This document shows positions 11,788 to 23,525 of a DNA stretch of 64,000 nt, in pieces. Each line of letters begins with the position of its first letter. The first letter of the stretch is position 1. The stretch lies in the NCBI GenBank assembly GCA_038049695.1, contig CP142455.1, positions 65,482,501 to 65,546,500 of the forward strand, written 5' to 3'. The DNA is from Cinnamomum chago. Its lineage: Eukaryota; Streptophyta; Magnoliopsida; Laurales; Lauraceae. The notes under the pieces were generated by a model. That model searched no databases, was not told where the DNA came from, and was given only the letters and a program-made list of their open reading frames with translations. Position numbers and translations under genes: made by a program.

Positions 11788-12660
11788 TTGCTAAAGGTAA
11801 GATCTCAGGTGAACCAACCCACTTTTCCCCTAAAACCTCCAGACCCTGCTCCTCCTCATCTCTGTCTCCCCTCAGACCTTATGTCGCATCTCCTTCATCT
11901 CCAGGTCCCTCCTTCGAGTCAGCCTCAGCCCCCTCCCAACCAAAAACCCTGGCTAACCCTTTTCCCTGACTCCGTCCCTTTATCCCCCTCGAATTACCCC
12001 CACCCCCCCCCCCCTTCCTCCCTCATAGATGGCCAACTTACAATGAAAATCCCTTCCTCCTTGATTGAACCCAGTAAATCCTCCTTCTCTAATGCAGCAA
12101 TTGGAAATTTTTTTGGGAAAAGACCTATAGTTGAATGGTTAACTGTCCAGGCAAACTCAAAGTGGAACCTTTCCAAGCCATGTCTTATTTCTCTCACGGA
12201 CAAAGGTTCCTTTTTGTTTAGGTTTGCAACTAAGGAAGACAGAGATACTGCCCTTTCCAAAGGTCCCACCCTCCTGCAAAACAGAAAATTTCATATCCTA
12301 CCTTGGTCGCCTGGTCAAGACCTTTGCACCTGGCCCTTCCTGCACCCTGTCTGGATTCTCATCCATGGTATCCCCTACCATTGTTGGAGTTCAAATATCC
12401 TCTTCTCCATAGCCAGTTCCATTGGTTCCCCCCTTAAACTTGATGACATTACAGCCTCCCAAAAACTTCTTAGATTTTCTAGGATTCTAGTGAGGCTTGA
12501 CCTTTCTGGACCTAAGCCCTCAGAGATCAAAGTTAATCTAGTAGGATAATCGGAAATTCTTCTCTTTATCTCCTATGAAAACCTCCCCTGTTCCAAATGC
12601 CTATGCACAAGTCACTCAGAGAACTTCTGTAACTCTGGCCCCAAACCTCCCATTCCAAAA
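11788..12660 (+). pseudogene. LINE ORF1 (DUF4283-type nucleic-acid binding protein)
   Basis: After a proline-rich leader, the frame from 11,788 encodes a DUF4283-like domain: SFSNAAIGNFFGKRPIVEWL, KGSFLFRFATKEDRDTALSK, WILIHGIPYHCWS and SKLLRF-type motifs up to SGPKPSEIKVNLVG. A TAA at 12,547-12,549 interrupts. The same frame then gives YENLPCSKCLCTSHSENFC, a CX2CX4HX4C zinc knuckle. This is the order of plant L1 ORF1, which coats LINE RNA. A poly-C run at about 12,001-12,013 falls in the proline-rich part. The rest of the ORF is degraded before the LTR at 13,146. Confidence 0.8.
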
Positions 12661-13497
12661 TCTTCTATGCCAATTCAACAGCTCAATGCAGGCATTTTAG
12701 GAAAATACCCCACCAGACCCCTCCCTTTTCAGCAACTCCTCCTAACTTAGATTCTGCTACTGCTTTGGCCTCCAATGCTCCTCCTTTGGCCTCCCCTGCC
12801 AACTCCCTCCAGAATTTCCCCCTATCCTCAGCTAATCCTCTCCCATCAGTCCCATCTTCCCATCCGAACACTGAACCTCCAGGATGTCAACTCCCTGTTT
12901 CAGAAACCATGGATCCAGCCATATTCCATAAAATCTCAAACTTCACCTCCATCCCTTCTCTTATCCCCTGCTCTAATCATGTCTCTTACTCCTACCTTGA
13001 TGACCACCCCCCCCCCCCCCCAACCACCCTAAGACTTAACTTTCGAAATTCTAAAAAAATTTCCAGAACCAATTCTTGATACTTCAAATTCTTTCTCCAT
13101 CCTAGAAAATTGTTCCCTTATTGAACCTTCCTCCTTCTCCCTCCCTGTGAGGCCCCACCCTTTGTGGGCCCTCAATTTGATTTTTAATACTAATTAATAA
13201 TGTATATTAGTTAATTATACTAATTAATGGGTTAGTAAGGGTGGTTATGTATTTTCCTAAGTTTTAGTTAGATTAGTCTAGTTGTATTAGTAATAGGGTT
13301 TATAGGGGTCTTTTGCAATTTCTAGGGTTAGTTAGTGAGTGGATGCCCTAGCTAGATATTAGTGTTTTCTATAGGGGGTATTCCTTAAAGAGCCTTCTAG
13401 AAACCCTCACCTAAAGACCTAAATGCCTTCTACCCTAACCCTAATCCTATACAAACTAGAAGGGTATTTTAGACCCTAGCCAGCTAAACCCCCAATC

Positions 13498-13505
13498 TAT
13501 AAATA
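13498..13505 (+). promoter_or_regulatory. TATA box within the solo LTR
   Basis: TATAAATA followed about 35 bases later by CT-rich sequence (TTCATCTTCTTCATTTCCCC), the layout of an LTR core promoter and start site. Confidence 0.55.
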
Positions 13506-13994
13506 CAGCACATTTCCCCATACCATACCTAGCTACTGTTCATCTTCTTCATTTCCCCTCTCCTTTCTCTAAGCTTTGAGCTGGTTTTGTGCTGGAGAAG
13601 ACCCTAGGAGTTGGGATTTCTTCTTGTGGATTGGTTCTTTCTCTCTTCTTTGTCTCTCTCTCTACAACCTTTCATTTAAAACAAGGCATGCAAGTGCAAT
13701 ATACCTATTTAACATAGAACATATGTTTCTATTTCCTTGATTCTGCATTTTCAATCCAGTTAATATACATGTACTAGATCTATCTATGAGCTTAGTATTG
13801 TTGGATTGTTGGCATTGATGGATGGGATTTACCCATTTGGAAGATCAATGGCCCGTTTGGTGTTGGATGGTAGTGCATTGAAGTGTTTTTGTATTTTCTA
13901 TTGATTTTGTGATGTTTGGGCGAGATTGGAGGAGGTTTAATGGAAAAATGGGTTGAAAGGAAGAAACCCTGAAATCTGAATTTTTCTGCAGTTT

Positions 13995-14395
13995 GCGTGT
14001 ACCCAGTCGACCGACCTGCAGTTCGGTCAACCGAGCACACTGAAACTGGGGAAAAAACCAGGTCCCAGTTATTTTTCCTGCAGAACTGAAATTTCAGTGT
14101 ACTCGGTCGACCGAGCACACAGGATTTGCAGTGGAAATGCCTGAGAGCTGGGACATCATTTTTTTCCAGGTTTTTTGTGTATGCGGTCGACCGCCCAGGC
14201 CAGGAGGTCCACCGGACACACAGGGAACCACTGAGAACAGATCATGCCTGCCAGGTGCCTGACCCAGTTTTTCCAGTGCACTCGGTCGACCGACCAGGCC
14301 AGGAGGTCGACCGAGCACACTGCATCAGGGGTCGACCCCTAGTGTACTCGGTCGACCGAGCCTTGTGCCAGGTCGACCGAGCACACTGTGAACAG
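13995..14395. repeat. Array of GGTCGACC palindrome modules
   Basis: Five modules at about 13,997, 14,100, 14,179, 14,278 and 14,342. The core CTCGGTCGACCGAG is a perfect 14-bp palindrome. Modules open GTGTACTCGGTCGACC and often close GGTCGACCGAGCACAC, so each pair also forms a larger inverted repeat. Spacing is irregular (about 64-103 bp). Related, weaker arrays occur in LTR copy A and near 36.5-36.8 kb. Confidence 0.9.
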
Positions 14396-16346
14396 TGATT
14401 TTTCAGTTTTCAGTATTCTGAAGTTGTGATCATTTGTGAGGCCCATTGACCATCCAAATGGATTTCTATTGATGTCCAAGCCCGAGTCAATGGTGTGGCT
14501 CAACCTTGACTCGTGAGGACCACCAAGTAGGGTTTTGGTTGTTTAATCTAAGATGATTCGATCCTTAAAAATTGTCAATGATGCTCGTAACCTCAGGAGC
14601 ACCAAACACAGTATCCTTTGGCATCTGAGACTTCATTTAGAGATCAAATTACCTGAGATGGACCTGGACCTGAATGTGGTCCATTACCTAGGTTGGACTA
14701 TTGTTATTTTCCCTATTGATTCTCTTATTTGAAGTTCATACTTCACATTTCTTATTGTTGTCACTCTTATGCCCTTACTGTAGTTGTTAACTGTTAATTA
14801 AATGGAAATGGATGACCTAGACCTAGGATATCTTAGAGGTGACCCGATGGTGTGATTGGAAGAACACTGACCCGTGTCTGTGGCTAGGCAGGCCCTTTTA
14901 TGGCCTAAGTATGGATGTGATATACCCTTAGAATTGGAGAGGTGGATTGTATTAGTCTTATAACTACTTATGGATGATAAGGAGTTGTTTATCATTGGAA
15001 ATGGATATGTTGCCTCGTTTGGGACTGTTCTAGACCAGGCCATGTGTTTGATGGGCCTTGGTATGGATCCAACGAGTGGGCTTGGACTTGGATTGTAATT
15101 CATGGACTAATTGATATATGACCCTCTTAGAGACTTGGCTAGGACCTTGTTCACGCAAGGCAAAGCCTAGACAGACACAGACTCTTAGAGTTTCTTGAGT
15201 CGGCATAGACATTCACTCAGTTGATTTAAGCTCAGCCTTTGGATTGATCATCCCTGGTAAGAGCTATTTTTTAGTGTTGAGTGAGCTATCATGATGAGCT
15301 ATGTTTTTAGACGAACGGTGTGATACCGAATCCAGTCTCCCCGAGTGATGAGTGTGGTGAGACTGTTGAGTGATTTGCGGGGTTAGTTATCCCCAGCACT
15401 AGTGAGATTCCCCTCCGCAACTGTATTCAGTATGGGAGGGTCGCGGCATGATATCCCACGGTATCCAGCTCGTGTGAATGTGCCATATTGTAGTAGATTA
15501 GATGTTGCATATTGTCTTGCTTCTATATGTTTATTTGCTCAACTACATAGATCATGTATCTTGATATTCTTTAAACTGTGTAATTGTCTCTACTCTTTTG
15601 ATATATATGTCCTATGCTACTTGTATATTGTGACTTGCCAGATCTTTAGATCTGACCCATCTTTGGTGCTTAGGTCTTGACCTCGAGTACGCGGACGACG
15701 CGCTTGCGCTCGTAGAGGCGTCCATAGCTGGAGATTTCGTTTGGGAACCGGCCGACCCAGATGTCGAGCCGGAGGGTGGAGAGCCCTACCTGGGCTTTGA
15801 GAGTTTTACTTTGTTTGGGTTTTTGGAGCGAATTTTGTAGTGAGTCGGGTAGCTGTTAAATATGGAATTAACTTTTGTTGTTCTTATCAACTAATACTTT
15901 TAAACTAGGCTACAGTTATGCTCTTATTTGATATATTATGATACTCATTGCTTCCGTGTTACTTCTTATGCTTCCGCAAATTTAACCATTGATATTATAT
16001 TGTTCAAAAAGTTTTAAATTGGACCTCACTGCGGACCTACGATCCTGGAAGTTCTCGGATTTTCTGGGAAGTAGCGCGCCAACTTCGGATATTCTAACGA
16101 CTTTCTCGGTATCCGGAATTGGGGCGTTACACTCCATAACTCTAGGAATTCTTATACAAGTGAAGAATCTGTGTAGATCCCTGTTATCTCTCAAAACTCT
16201 GGCATCTCTTTAGTACTGGACCTCACCCCTTTCTCCAAGAAAAAGAAATCCAAACCCAATAGAAAAATAGCCAGTTCCAATTCCAGGCCAACAACAAGGA
16301 GCTCAAATGGTTCCCCCCCCCCCCCCCTCCTTTTTACTAGTTCCAA

Positions 16347-19300
16347 ATGATCCAAGTCCTCTACTGGAACTGCAGGGGTATTTCAAATTCCCCAACCATT
16401 AGATCCCTCCGCCACTTGGCTTCCTCAAAATCCCTTGATATCATTTTCATAGCTGAACCTAAGACTGTCTCCCCTCCTCCCTCCCTTCTTTCCTCCATGG
16501 GCTATGATGGTTTCTTCTCAAATAATCCCCTTTCTTCAGCCTCTATATGGTGCCTTTTTCAAATCAAATCCCAATCTTAGCATTACTCTCATTGACTTCT
16601 CACCCCAATTTCTGACCATCTCTTTCATCAACCCCTCTACTACCACAAATTGTCTTCTTACAGGGATCTATGCCTCTACAAACTATCTCCAGAGAAGAGA
16701 TATGTGGAGTTACCTCTCTTCTCAGGCTAACACCAATTGCCCCTGGTGTGTGTTGGGTGATTTCAACTCCATCATTTCTGCCTCTGAAAAATACAGTCTA
16801 AGGCCTTCTCGCCTCAATCTAGAATTCCAGCAGCTGCTTATCTCCTCAGGCTTGCATGACATGGGCTTTTCAGGCAATAAATATACTTGGTCCAACAACC
16901 GTAAGGGGACTAGCTATGTTGCAGCTAGGTTGGACAGAGCTCTCTGCAACCATCTCTGGCTCTCTAGTCCCACCAACCCCCTACTCACCCACCTGTCCAA
17001 ATTTTCCTCTGATCACTGTCCTTTGCTTCTCACTCACATCAGGCGGCCTCTAGCTCCTATGGCTCCTTTCAAGTTTGAAGCTATGTGGGTCCACCACTCT
17101 GATTTTCTCAATCTTGTGGCTGATTCCTGGAACCAAGACACTACAAGAAACTACCAGCAGGAGTTAGCTATCAACCTGAAAAGCTTGAAGCAGGTCCTTA
17201 AAGGTTGGAATAAAAATGTGTTTGGTGACATCAGGCACAAGGTTGCAGCTGCAGAATAGCTTGTTCTAGAGGCTCAAGATCTCCTTTTTGCTGGCCCTAC
17301 CCCTTCTCTTCATCATTCTCTTGTTGAAGCAAAGGCTTCCCTCCACAATTGTCTCCATCTTCAAGAAACTCACTGGCGCCAGAAATCTAGAATTAGATGG
17401 CTGAAGGAGGGAGACAGGAACACTGCTTTCTTTCATGCCTCTGCCAAATCCAGAGGGGCAGTTAACCGCATTGATAAAATCCAATCAGATGGTACTTGGG
17501 TGGACGATCACAAAGTTATCCAGTCCCTAGTTGTGGATCACTTCTCCTCTATAGCAAATTCATCTCACTCAGACCCCTCTGATTTCCTTTTTGGGTTAGG
17601 CAGCAATAAAGTCACTGAAGACATGAATATTTTCCTCTCCAGAACTCCTGATGCTGAAGAGATTAGGAGTGCAGTCTTTGCTCTAAAAAAGACAGTTCTC
17701 CAGGTCCGAATGGTTTCTCAAGCCATTTCTTCACTGCTGCCTGGCACATCATTGGCTCCTATGTGGTTAAAGCTATGCAACAGTTTTGCATCTCAGGGAA
17801 GCTATATAGAGCTTTCAACACCTATTTCCTAACTCTGATCCCCAAGTCCAATTCCCCTACCACCTTTGCTGACTATAGGCCAATTAGCCTCCTCAACTTT
17901 ACCTACAAAATCATTGCAAAAATATTGGCCCCCAGACTTTCAAAGATCATTACCCATCTTATATCTCCAAACCAGGCAGCTTTTGTCCAAGGCAGATCAA
18001 TTCATCAACACATAGCCTTAGCCCATGAGTTGTTTCAAAAACTCCATACCAAGCTGAAAGGTGGCACTCCGTGTATGCAATTGGATATTTCCAAGGCTTT
18101 TGATAAGCTTAGCTGGCCTTTCCTTTTCAAATCCCTCCAATTCTTTGGTTTCTCTTCCAAGTGGATTAACCTTATCCGAGAATGTGTTTGCACTGCCAAA
18201 GGATCTGTCCTCATCAATAGAACTCACTTTGGTTTCTTCAACTCCTCTTGTGGCTTAAGGCAAGAGGATCCCCTACCCCCTCATCTCTTTATCCTCGCAG
18301 AAGAAATTTTAAGCCTCAACATTCAAAGCTTGGTCTCAAACAATACCATTTATCCCCTCTCATCTGCTCCCAATACCCCTTGCCATCTTATGTATGTTGA
18401 TGATATTTTACTGTTCCTCAAAGCCCAGAAAAGGAGCCTCTTAGCCTTGAAGGAGGTAATCTCAATTTACCAATCCAGTGCTGGCCAGTCCATTAACTTG
18501 GACAAGAACAAACTTTTCATTGGCAAATGTAACCCCAGTAAGAGAAGACAAATTTTGGACATCACTAATATTCAGGAAAGACCTTTCTACTCTTCCTACC
18601 TTGGAGCTCCTCTCACTATTGGTAACCCTAGAAGACAGCATTTCACCTCCCTGCTTGATAGATTTCTTCGCAAACTTTCAGGCTGAAAATCTTAGCTTCT
18701 CTCTCTTTCTGGTCGCATGACTCTGGTGAGGCATGTGCTTAGTAGTTTGCCTATTCACATTGCTATGATTCTTCCAATTCCTAAGTCGGTGTCCACCAAC
18801 ATGGATACTATCATGAGGAATTTCCTTTGGTCAGGGGGGCAATCAGGCAAAAAAGAAGCCAGATTAACTGGGCACGGTCACTCTCCCCACCAAAGAAGGA
18901 GGCCTGGGCATCAGGCGTGTTAGTAAGAAAAATGCAGCCTCTTTCATTAAATTGGGTTGGACAGTTATGTCTTCAAATTCGCTCTGGGCCAACTGGATGG
19001 TCGGCATGTAGTTTCCAAAATCTTCTTTCTGGCACTCTTCCACCTCCAAATCAGGGTCTTGCATTTGGCGTAAAATCAGGAATTTGGCTCATCACATCCA
19101 TTCTGGCAGTAAGTGGAAAGTTGATGATGGAAAGCAGGTTGACTTCTGGTATGATAATTGGATGCATGTCGGTAGCATGGCCTCTCTGTATCCTTCTATC
19201 AATTTCCCTTCTAATCAGAAGCTCCATTCCCTCTAGGATGGAACCCAATGGACGACTCCTCCCGATATTCCAGATGCAGCTGCTGCTTCCCTGCGGCAAG

Positions 19301-19735
19301 CAACTCAGCATCTCTCCTTGGACATGTCTTCTAAAGACACTCTGCTATGGAGCTCCCACCAGGATCAAGGCCTCTCTCTCCAGGAAGCTTTGCAAATCAT
19401 CAGAACTCCAATCATTCAGCTTACTGGTCGATCTGGGCTTCGCTGGTCTAGAACTCTATTCAGCAGCCTAGGGTCGCCTTCTTTGCTTGGAGGCTGCTGC
19501 ACGAAAAAACCCCTTCTCAAGCTTGGGCTCAACATTCTGAAATTAGTCTTGCCTCTAGGTGCGGCCTGTGTTACCAAGATCAGGAGTCTACTCTGCATCT
19601 TCTTTTCCTCTATTCTTTCTCCTCTGATATTTGGAAGTGGATCCTTTCCTCGGCTGGCACGGCTGTTGCTGGTCCTCTTCTTCCTTCAAAGATTTGGCAC
19701 GCTCTTTCTCTTCACAGTGATAGCCTGACCTGCAA
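16347..19735 (+). pseudogene. LINE ORF2 (endonuclease, reverse transcriptase, zf-RVT)
   Basis: The endonuclease domain starts MIQVLYWNCRGISNSPTIRS with FIAEPKT, then WCVLGDFNSI, YTWSNNRKG and FSSDHCPLLL. The reverse transcriptase covers about 17,830-18,690: ADYRPISLLNFTYKIIAKIL, PNQAAFVQGRSI, QLDISKAFDKLSW, LRQEDPLPPHLF, and the catalytic MYVDDILLFL near 18,390. The usual LRQGDPLSPYLF motif has E for G and P for S. The zinc-binding RT segment follows to about 19.7 kb. It is broken by a frame change near 16,560, an amber stop at 17,257-17,259, a frame change near 17,695, a TGA at 18,684-18,686, and more beyond. The enzyme would nick DNA and reverse-transcribe LINE RNA; this copy cannot. Confidence 0.9.
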
Positions 19736-20092
19736 AGGAGTTGTTGCTATCTTCTTCTCTACAGCTTTTACCTTATGGAATTGCAGAAATGATGCCATTT
19801 TTTCTAACTCTAGAGCCTCCTAGACGAAGTTATTCTATACCTGACTGAGCTCCTTTCTATCTCTCTCAAGAGTATTGCCAAGCCTTTTCTGGTAGACCTC
19901 TTAAGCTCTTTTGTAATTTTTTGTTCTCTAATCCTTAAGCCTGGTATGTGTATCTTGGTTTCTGTTTCTTTTCTTGTTTCTCTTCCCTCTCTGTGTTGTA
20001 GCTCTTTGAGCTTTTTCTTTTGTGGGCTCTTTGTCTCTGTTTCCCTTCCCCTTCTCTCTTAATACAATTTTCCTTTTAGTAAAAAAAAAAAA

Positions 20093-21768
20093 GGTTTGGC
20101 TCAACCTTGACTCATGGGAACTACTAAAGTAGGGTCTAGTGTATTTATTGGATTTTGATTTGATCCTTAAACGTTGTTAAAGATGCCCGTAACTTCAAAA
20201 GCACCAAAATACACTTCATTGACATTTGAAACTTCATTTAGGAATTGAATTGACTGACATGAACCTGGACCTGAAAAAGGGGGGCATTACTTAGGTTGGA
20301 CCTTTGTTATTCCCATGAATTGGCTTGGCTTTAGAGATTTAATATACGTGATTCTTTACTATCACTCTTGCATCATTTCTATTGTTAATACCTAATTAAT
20401 TAAATAGAAATTGGATGACCTGAACCTAAGATTACCCAATGGTGACCTGGTGTTATGGATTGGTGGTCATTGACCCGTGTCAGTGGATAGGTGGGCCAGC
20501 ATATGGCCTAAGAATGGATAGTTATGGTACCTTAGAATGAAGAGGATGGTTGTTGTAGATTTATGACCCATTTATGAATGAGAATGGGAGAATGGGTTGA
20601 ATACTATTGGACTGAACTTGGATGTTATACTTGGACTATTTTGGACTAAGACCATGGCATTAATGGTGGGCCTTGGCAATGGATTTGATGATGGACTTTA
20701 ATTGTATTTATTGGATTGGATATGTACCTTGGCCTTTTATGGACATGATAGGACCTTGCTCACGCAAGGCAAGCCTAGATAGATACGCAAACCCTTACTT
20801 GTTTACTTGAGTCGGCACTAGCATTCACTGGGTTGTTATAAGCTTATCCATTGGACTGATCATCATTGGTGAGAGCTATTTATATTGTTTGTGGATTGGA
20901 GCTATCATGATGAGCTATAATTAGACGGAAGGTGTGATTCCAATTTCGGTCTATTGAGTGTGAGTTTGTTTATATTGATATTGTTATTGGCGGGGCTAAT
21001 TATCCCTTGCATTGTTACTATATTTTTTCTGTCGCGACTGGTTTACAGTATGGGAGGGCCGCAGCATAATATGATGCAGTGTCCAGCTCATGAGAATGTG
21101 CCGCATTGATGTATGGATAGGATAGATGCTTTACTTTCACACTGATTCTATTTGCTATATATTGCTTAATTGCCTAGCATCTGTACCGTTGTTATTCTTA
21201 TGATGCAGTTATCGTCTCTACTCTCTTTAATGCATACATCCTATGTTACTTGTATATTGTGCCTTACCAAATCATCGGATCTGACCCATCATTTGGTGCT
21301 TAGGTATTATCCCCGACCCTAAGGGTGACGCGCTCATCGAGGCACCCCTAGCAGACGAGTATGGATGGGGACCAGCTAACCAGGAGTTCGAGCTGGAGAC
21401 TGGAGTGCCTGCACTGGGGGCATGAGTGCACATTTATTTTGGTTTGAGAGTCTTTTGTTGTGAGCAGGGCGTTAGTCTAATATGTACTCGATCTATATTC
21501 ACACTTTGATATTTAGGCTGGACTTCAGCCCTGTTACATTTACTTTACGACTTACAATACCTTTTATTGTTTCCGCTATTATATAGTTTTGCTTTCGTTA
21601 TTCTTTATGCTTCAGTAAATAACTGTTGATCATTATCTTGTTCAAAAAGTATTAAATTTGACCTCACTACGAACTATAATCTTGAAAGTTTTTGAATTTT
21701 CCGGAAAGTAACGCACCAAATTCGGGTACCTTGGCGGTAAACTCAGTATTAGGAATTGGGGCATTACA
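20093..21768 (+). mobile_element. LTR copy A, right part (fossil)
   Basis: Continues LTR copy A after the LINE. It aligns along its length with 14,490-16,131: TTGACTCATGGGAACTACTA, TAGACTTCATTTAG-type words, ACCTTGCTCACGCAAGGCAA, GATGAGCTAT, CTACTTGTATATTGTG, TTGTTCAAAAAGT, and the end GGAATTGGGGCATTACA. It is clearly more diverged than a recent duplicate would be. No internal retrotransposon region follows. Confidence 0.75.
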
Positions 21769-21984
21769 ATGCTTGCTATTAAATATTTAATATTTTTTAT
21801 CATCTGTTTATCAATGAAACTTCCATCGTATTGCCGGTGAATAGGGAGAATGTTTACACCTCACTGTGGACCTCAACCCTAAGAGACTATGATTTGGGGC
21901 TACAACTATGTAGTTTTATTAAGAAGAATTTTAATTATCCTCCAATCTCACCAAAACCCTATGCTTATGAAATTGGGGCATGAC
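21769..21984. other. Short unrecognised spacer
   Basis: AT-rich; no feature recognised between the LTR end and the UGT pseudogene. Confidence 0.4.
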
Positions 21985-22515
21985 ACAGCTATAGAGCTTA
22001 ATATTAGGAAAGAAAGGCAAAGAGAAGAGCTCGTCATCTGATCTGACATCTTTAAGGGATCCATTGTCGACAATAAGGCATTGATTAATCATGGAGAAGG
22101 TGTTTATGTCAAAGAAGATGAGTGATGGCACACCAGCCTTTGAAACGGAGAGATGAGCCCATGGAAGGAGCCCGTCACAGATGATGCAGGAGACACGTGG
22201 GAGCAGGGTGGAGAGGAGTACTTGCTTGAAGTGGGGTTGAAAACGTTTGGTGGAATGAACGAAAGGGAGGAAGATGGATAAGGAAGGAAGGTTGTCTGTG
22301 CTTTCTACTCCAAGAGGAGGATTTTGAGGTTTTTGAGGGAAAGGGAGCTCGATTGAGGATTGTGGTTGTGGTGTGGGTGAGAAAGGAGTGAATGAAGGAA
22401 GAATTTTCATGTGCGGTGAAGATGGAGACGATGATGTGTGGTTGTGGAGAAGGTGGGCAAGATGGAGGAGAGGGATGGTGTGAGCCTTTAGACATGAAAC
22501 GAAGTAGCACAACAT
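21985..22515 (-). pseudogene. Partial UDP-glycosyltransferase pseudogene (UGT90-like)
   Basis: The minus strand encodes HTIPLLHLAHLLHN, LPFPQKPQNPPLGVESTDNL, FLPFVHSTKRFQPHFKQVLL, VSCIICDGLLPWAHLSVSKA and DDELFSLPFFPNI. These match residues of about 33-205 of the intact UGT at 39,351-40,799; by eye the DNA is near 87% identical over the middle. Only the sugar-acceptor half is present. The PSPG box and everything after it are missing, the first codons are lost, and a frame change lies near the N-terminus. The catalytic-Asp context HDG has become CDG. It has the same orientation as the intact gene. Because the intact gene has no intron, retroposition and segmental duplication cannot be told apart. 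Confidence 0.88.
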
Positions 22516-23206
22516 GGTCGGTATAATTGTATAGACGGTGATCAACCGTTTCACATTGACAATAAATATGATCTGCGTAGTTGTTCACATTCGATAGACA
22601 ATGACAGTAAAATGCCTAGTGGTGTTTGATAAAAGATTCGAAATCGTAAATAAATAGTGAAGGACTTGGTTTTACCTATGTGAACAGGTTCGTAAGACAA
22701 AGAGACAGACTATTGCTCAAAATTCCATAATTCACTTCCAATGATCTAATTTTCATAATTCAAATCAATATTTGAACTTCCATAATTCATATTCTATATC
22801 AATATCGAGCCAAAACAATAGTCTCCTCAAAGCCATAGATCAAGGCCACCGAGTCTCAACACTCAATTCAAATCAACTCAAATCACTAAGTTCGATGGTT
22901 CCAAAGTAGTTTATAAATCAACTTGAAATCATAAATAGTCTTAAGAGGTGGGGTAAAGTTAGGGTCCCAAAGTCTCAAACCTGAGTTAGAGTCTCCTTTT
23001 CCATAAAGTAACCATGCTTACATAGCCACTAGACTCAACAAAAACGTGAGTGTGCCCAGAAGAGAAAATCAAGTTAACAAATAATAAAGAATTCTAAAGG
23101 GAATCGGTTTTCAAATGAATAATAATAAATTACCCCATAATAAGCTTCTAAAAAGAAGATAAATAGCTCATATCGTTACTTATGGCCCCATTGCAGTCCA
23201 AAACTT
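22516..23206. other. AT-rich DNA, no gene recognised
   Basis: Contains near-repeated CATAATTC/AATTCAAATCAA words around 22,720-22,800 but no coding or repeat ends that I can support. Confidence 0.4.
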
Positions 23207-23525
23207 TTCTATTTTTATTTATTTATTTGCTAGAAGGCAATATGGATATAAAAGAGAGAGAAAAATATATGAGCTTAAGCCCCCACAAAAAAGGCTAGAA
23301 CTTCTAAAATAGTATAAGTACAAGCTTCATGAAGAAGCCAAAAGATAAAAAGAAAATTGGTTTCCGAACATGAACTCCAAAAGAATTCAGTATGCATGGG
23401 ATCTTCAGAACGCCTGTGAACAATACTCAGTAGTATGTTGACAAAGTCCGAGATATGTTCAATGAGGCGTCTCTTGACCGTTAGTAATGATATAGGACTA
23501 CTACAGAAAGTTAGACAATTCCTAT
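23207..23525 (-). mobile_element. L1-type LINE fragment, 3' part
   Basis: Read on the minus strand this gives RNCLTFCSSPISLLTVKRRL and continues the LINE segment at 34,714-35,047 directly across the Gypsy insertion. It ends in an A-rich tail (AAATAAATAAATAAAAATAG). The Gypsy element's CCTAT target site lies at its right edge. Confidence 0.75.

Larger units (their letters stand above)
13146..16131 (+). mobile_element. Solo LTR, 2.99 kb, copy B (fossil)
   Basis: Starts TGTGAGGCCCCACC and ends GGAATTGGGGCGTTACA, so it opens TG and closes CA with short inverted ends. It is flanked by CTCCC (13,141-13,145) and CTCCA (16,132-16,136), a 5-bp target duplication with one mismatch. It interrupts LINE ORF sequence. 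It carries a TATA box (TATAAATA, 13,498-13,505) followed by a pyrimidine-rich leader, a palindrome array at 13,995-14,395, and a GC-rich block near 15,680-15,790. No internal retrotransposon region is attached, so it looks like a solo LTR, probably of a Ty3/Gypsy element judging by size. It is younger than the LINE. Confidence 0.8.
11772..20092 (+). mobile_element. L1-type LINE, split by a solo LTR
   Basis: The L1 element has two ORF regions and a 12-base A tail (20,081-20,092) after CTTAATACAATTTTCC. It is flanked by a perfect 16-bp target duplication, GGTTTGGCTCAACCTT, at 11,756-11,771 and 20,093-20,108. Without the LTR at 13,146-16,131 it is about 5.3 kb, close to full length for plant L1. 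ORF1 begins almost at the left end, so the 5' leader is probably missing. It is dead: ORF1 has a stop before its zinc knuckle, and ORF2 carries stops and frame changes. Two parts of the same LTR family lie outside and one inside, which gives the insertion order. Confidence 0.93.

Noticed and set aside
13995-14395. CRISPR-like array
   Set aside because: Palindromic units with irregular spacing in plant LTR DNA; no cas genes, and spacers are not uniform.
21985-22515. Extra exon or second functional UGT gene
   Set aside because: UGT90-like genes here are single-exon; this copy lacks the PSPG half and has a frame change.
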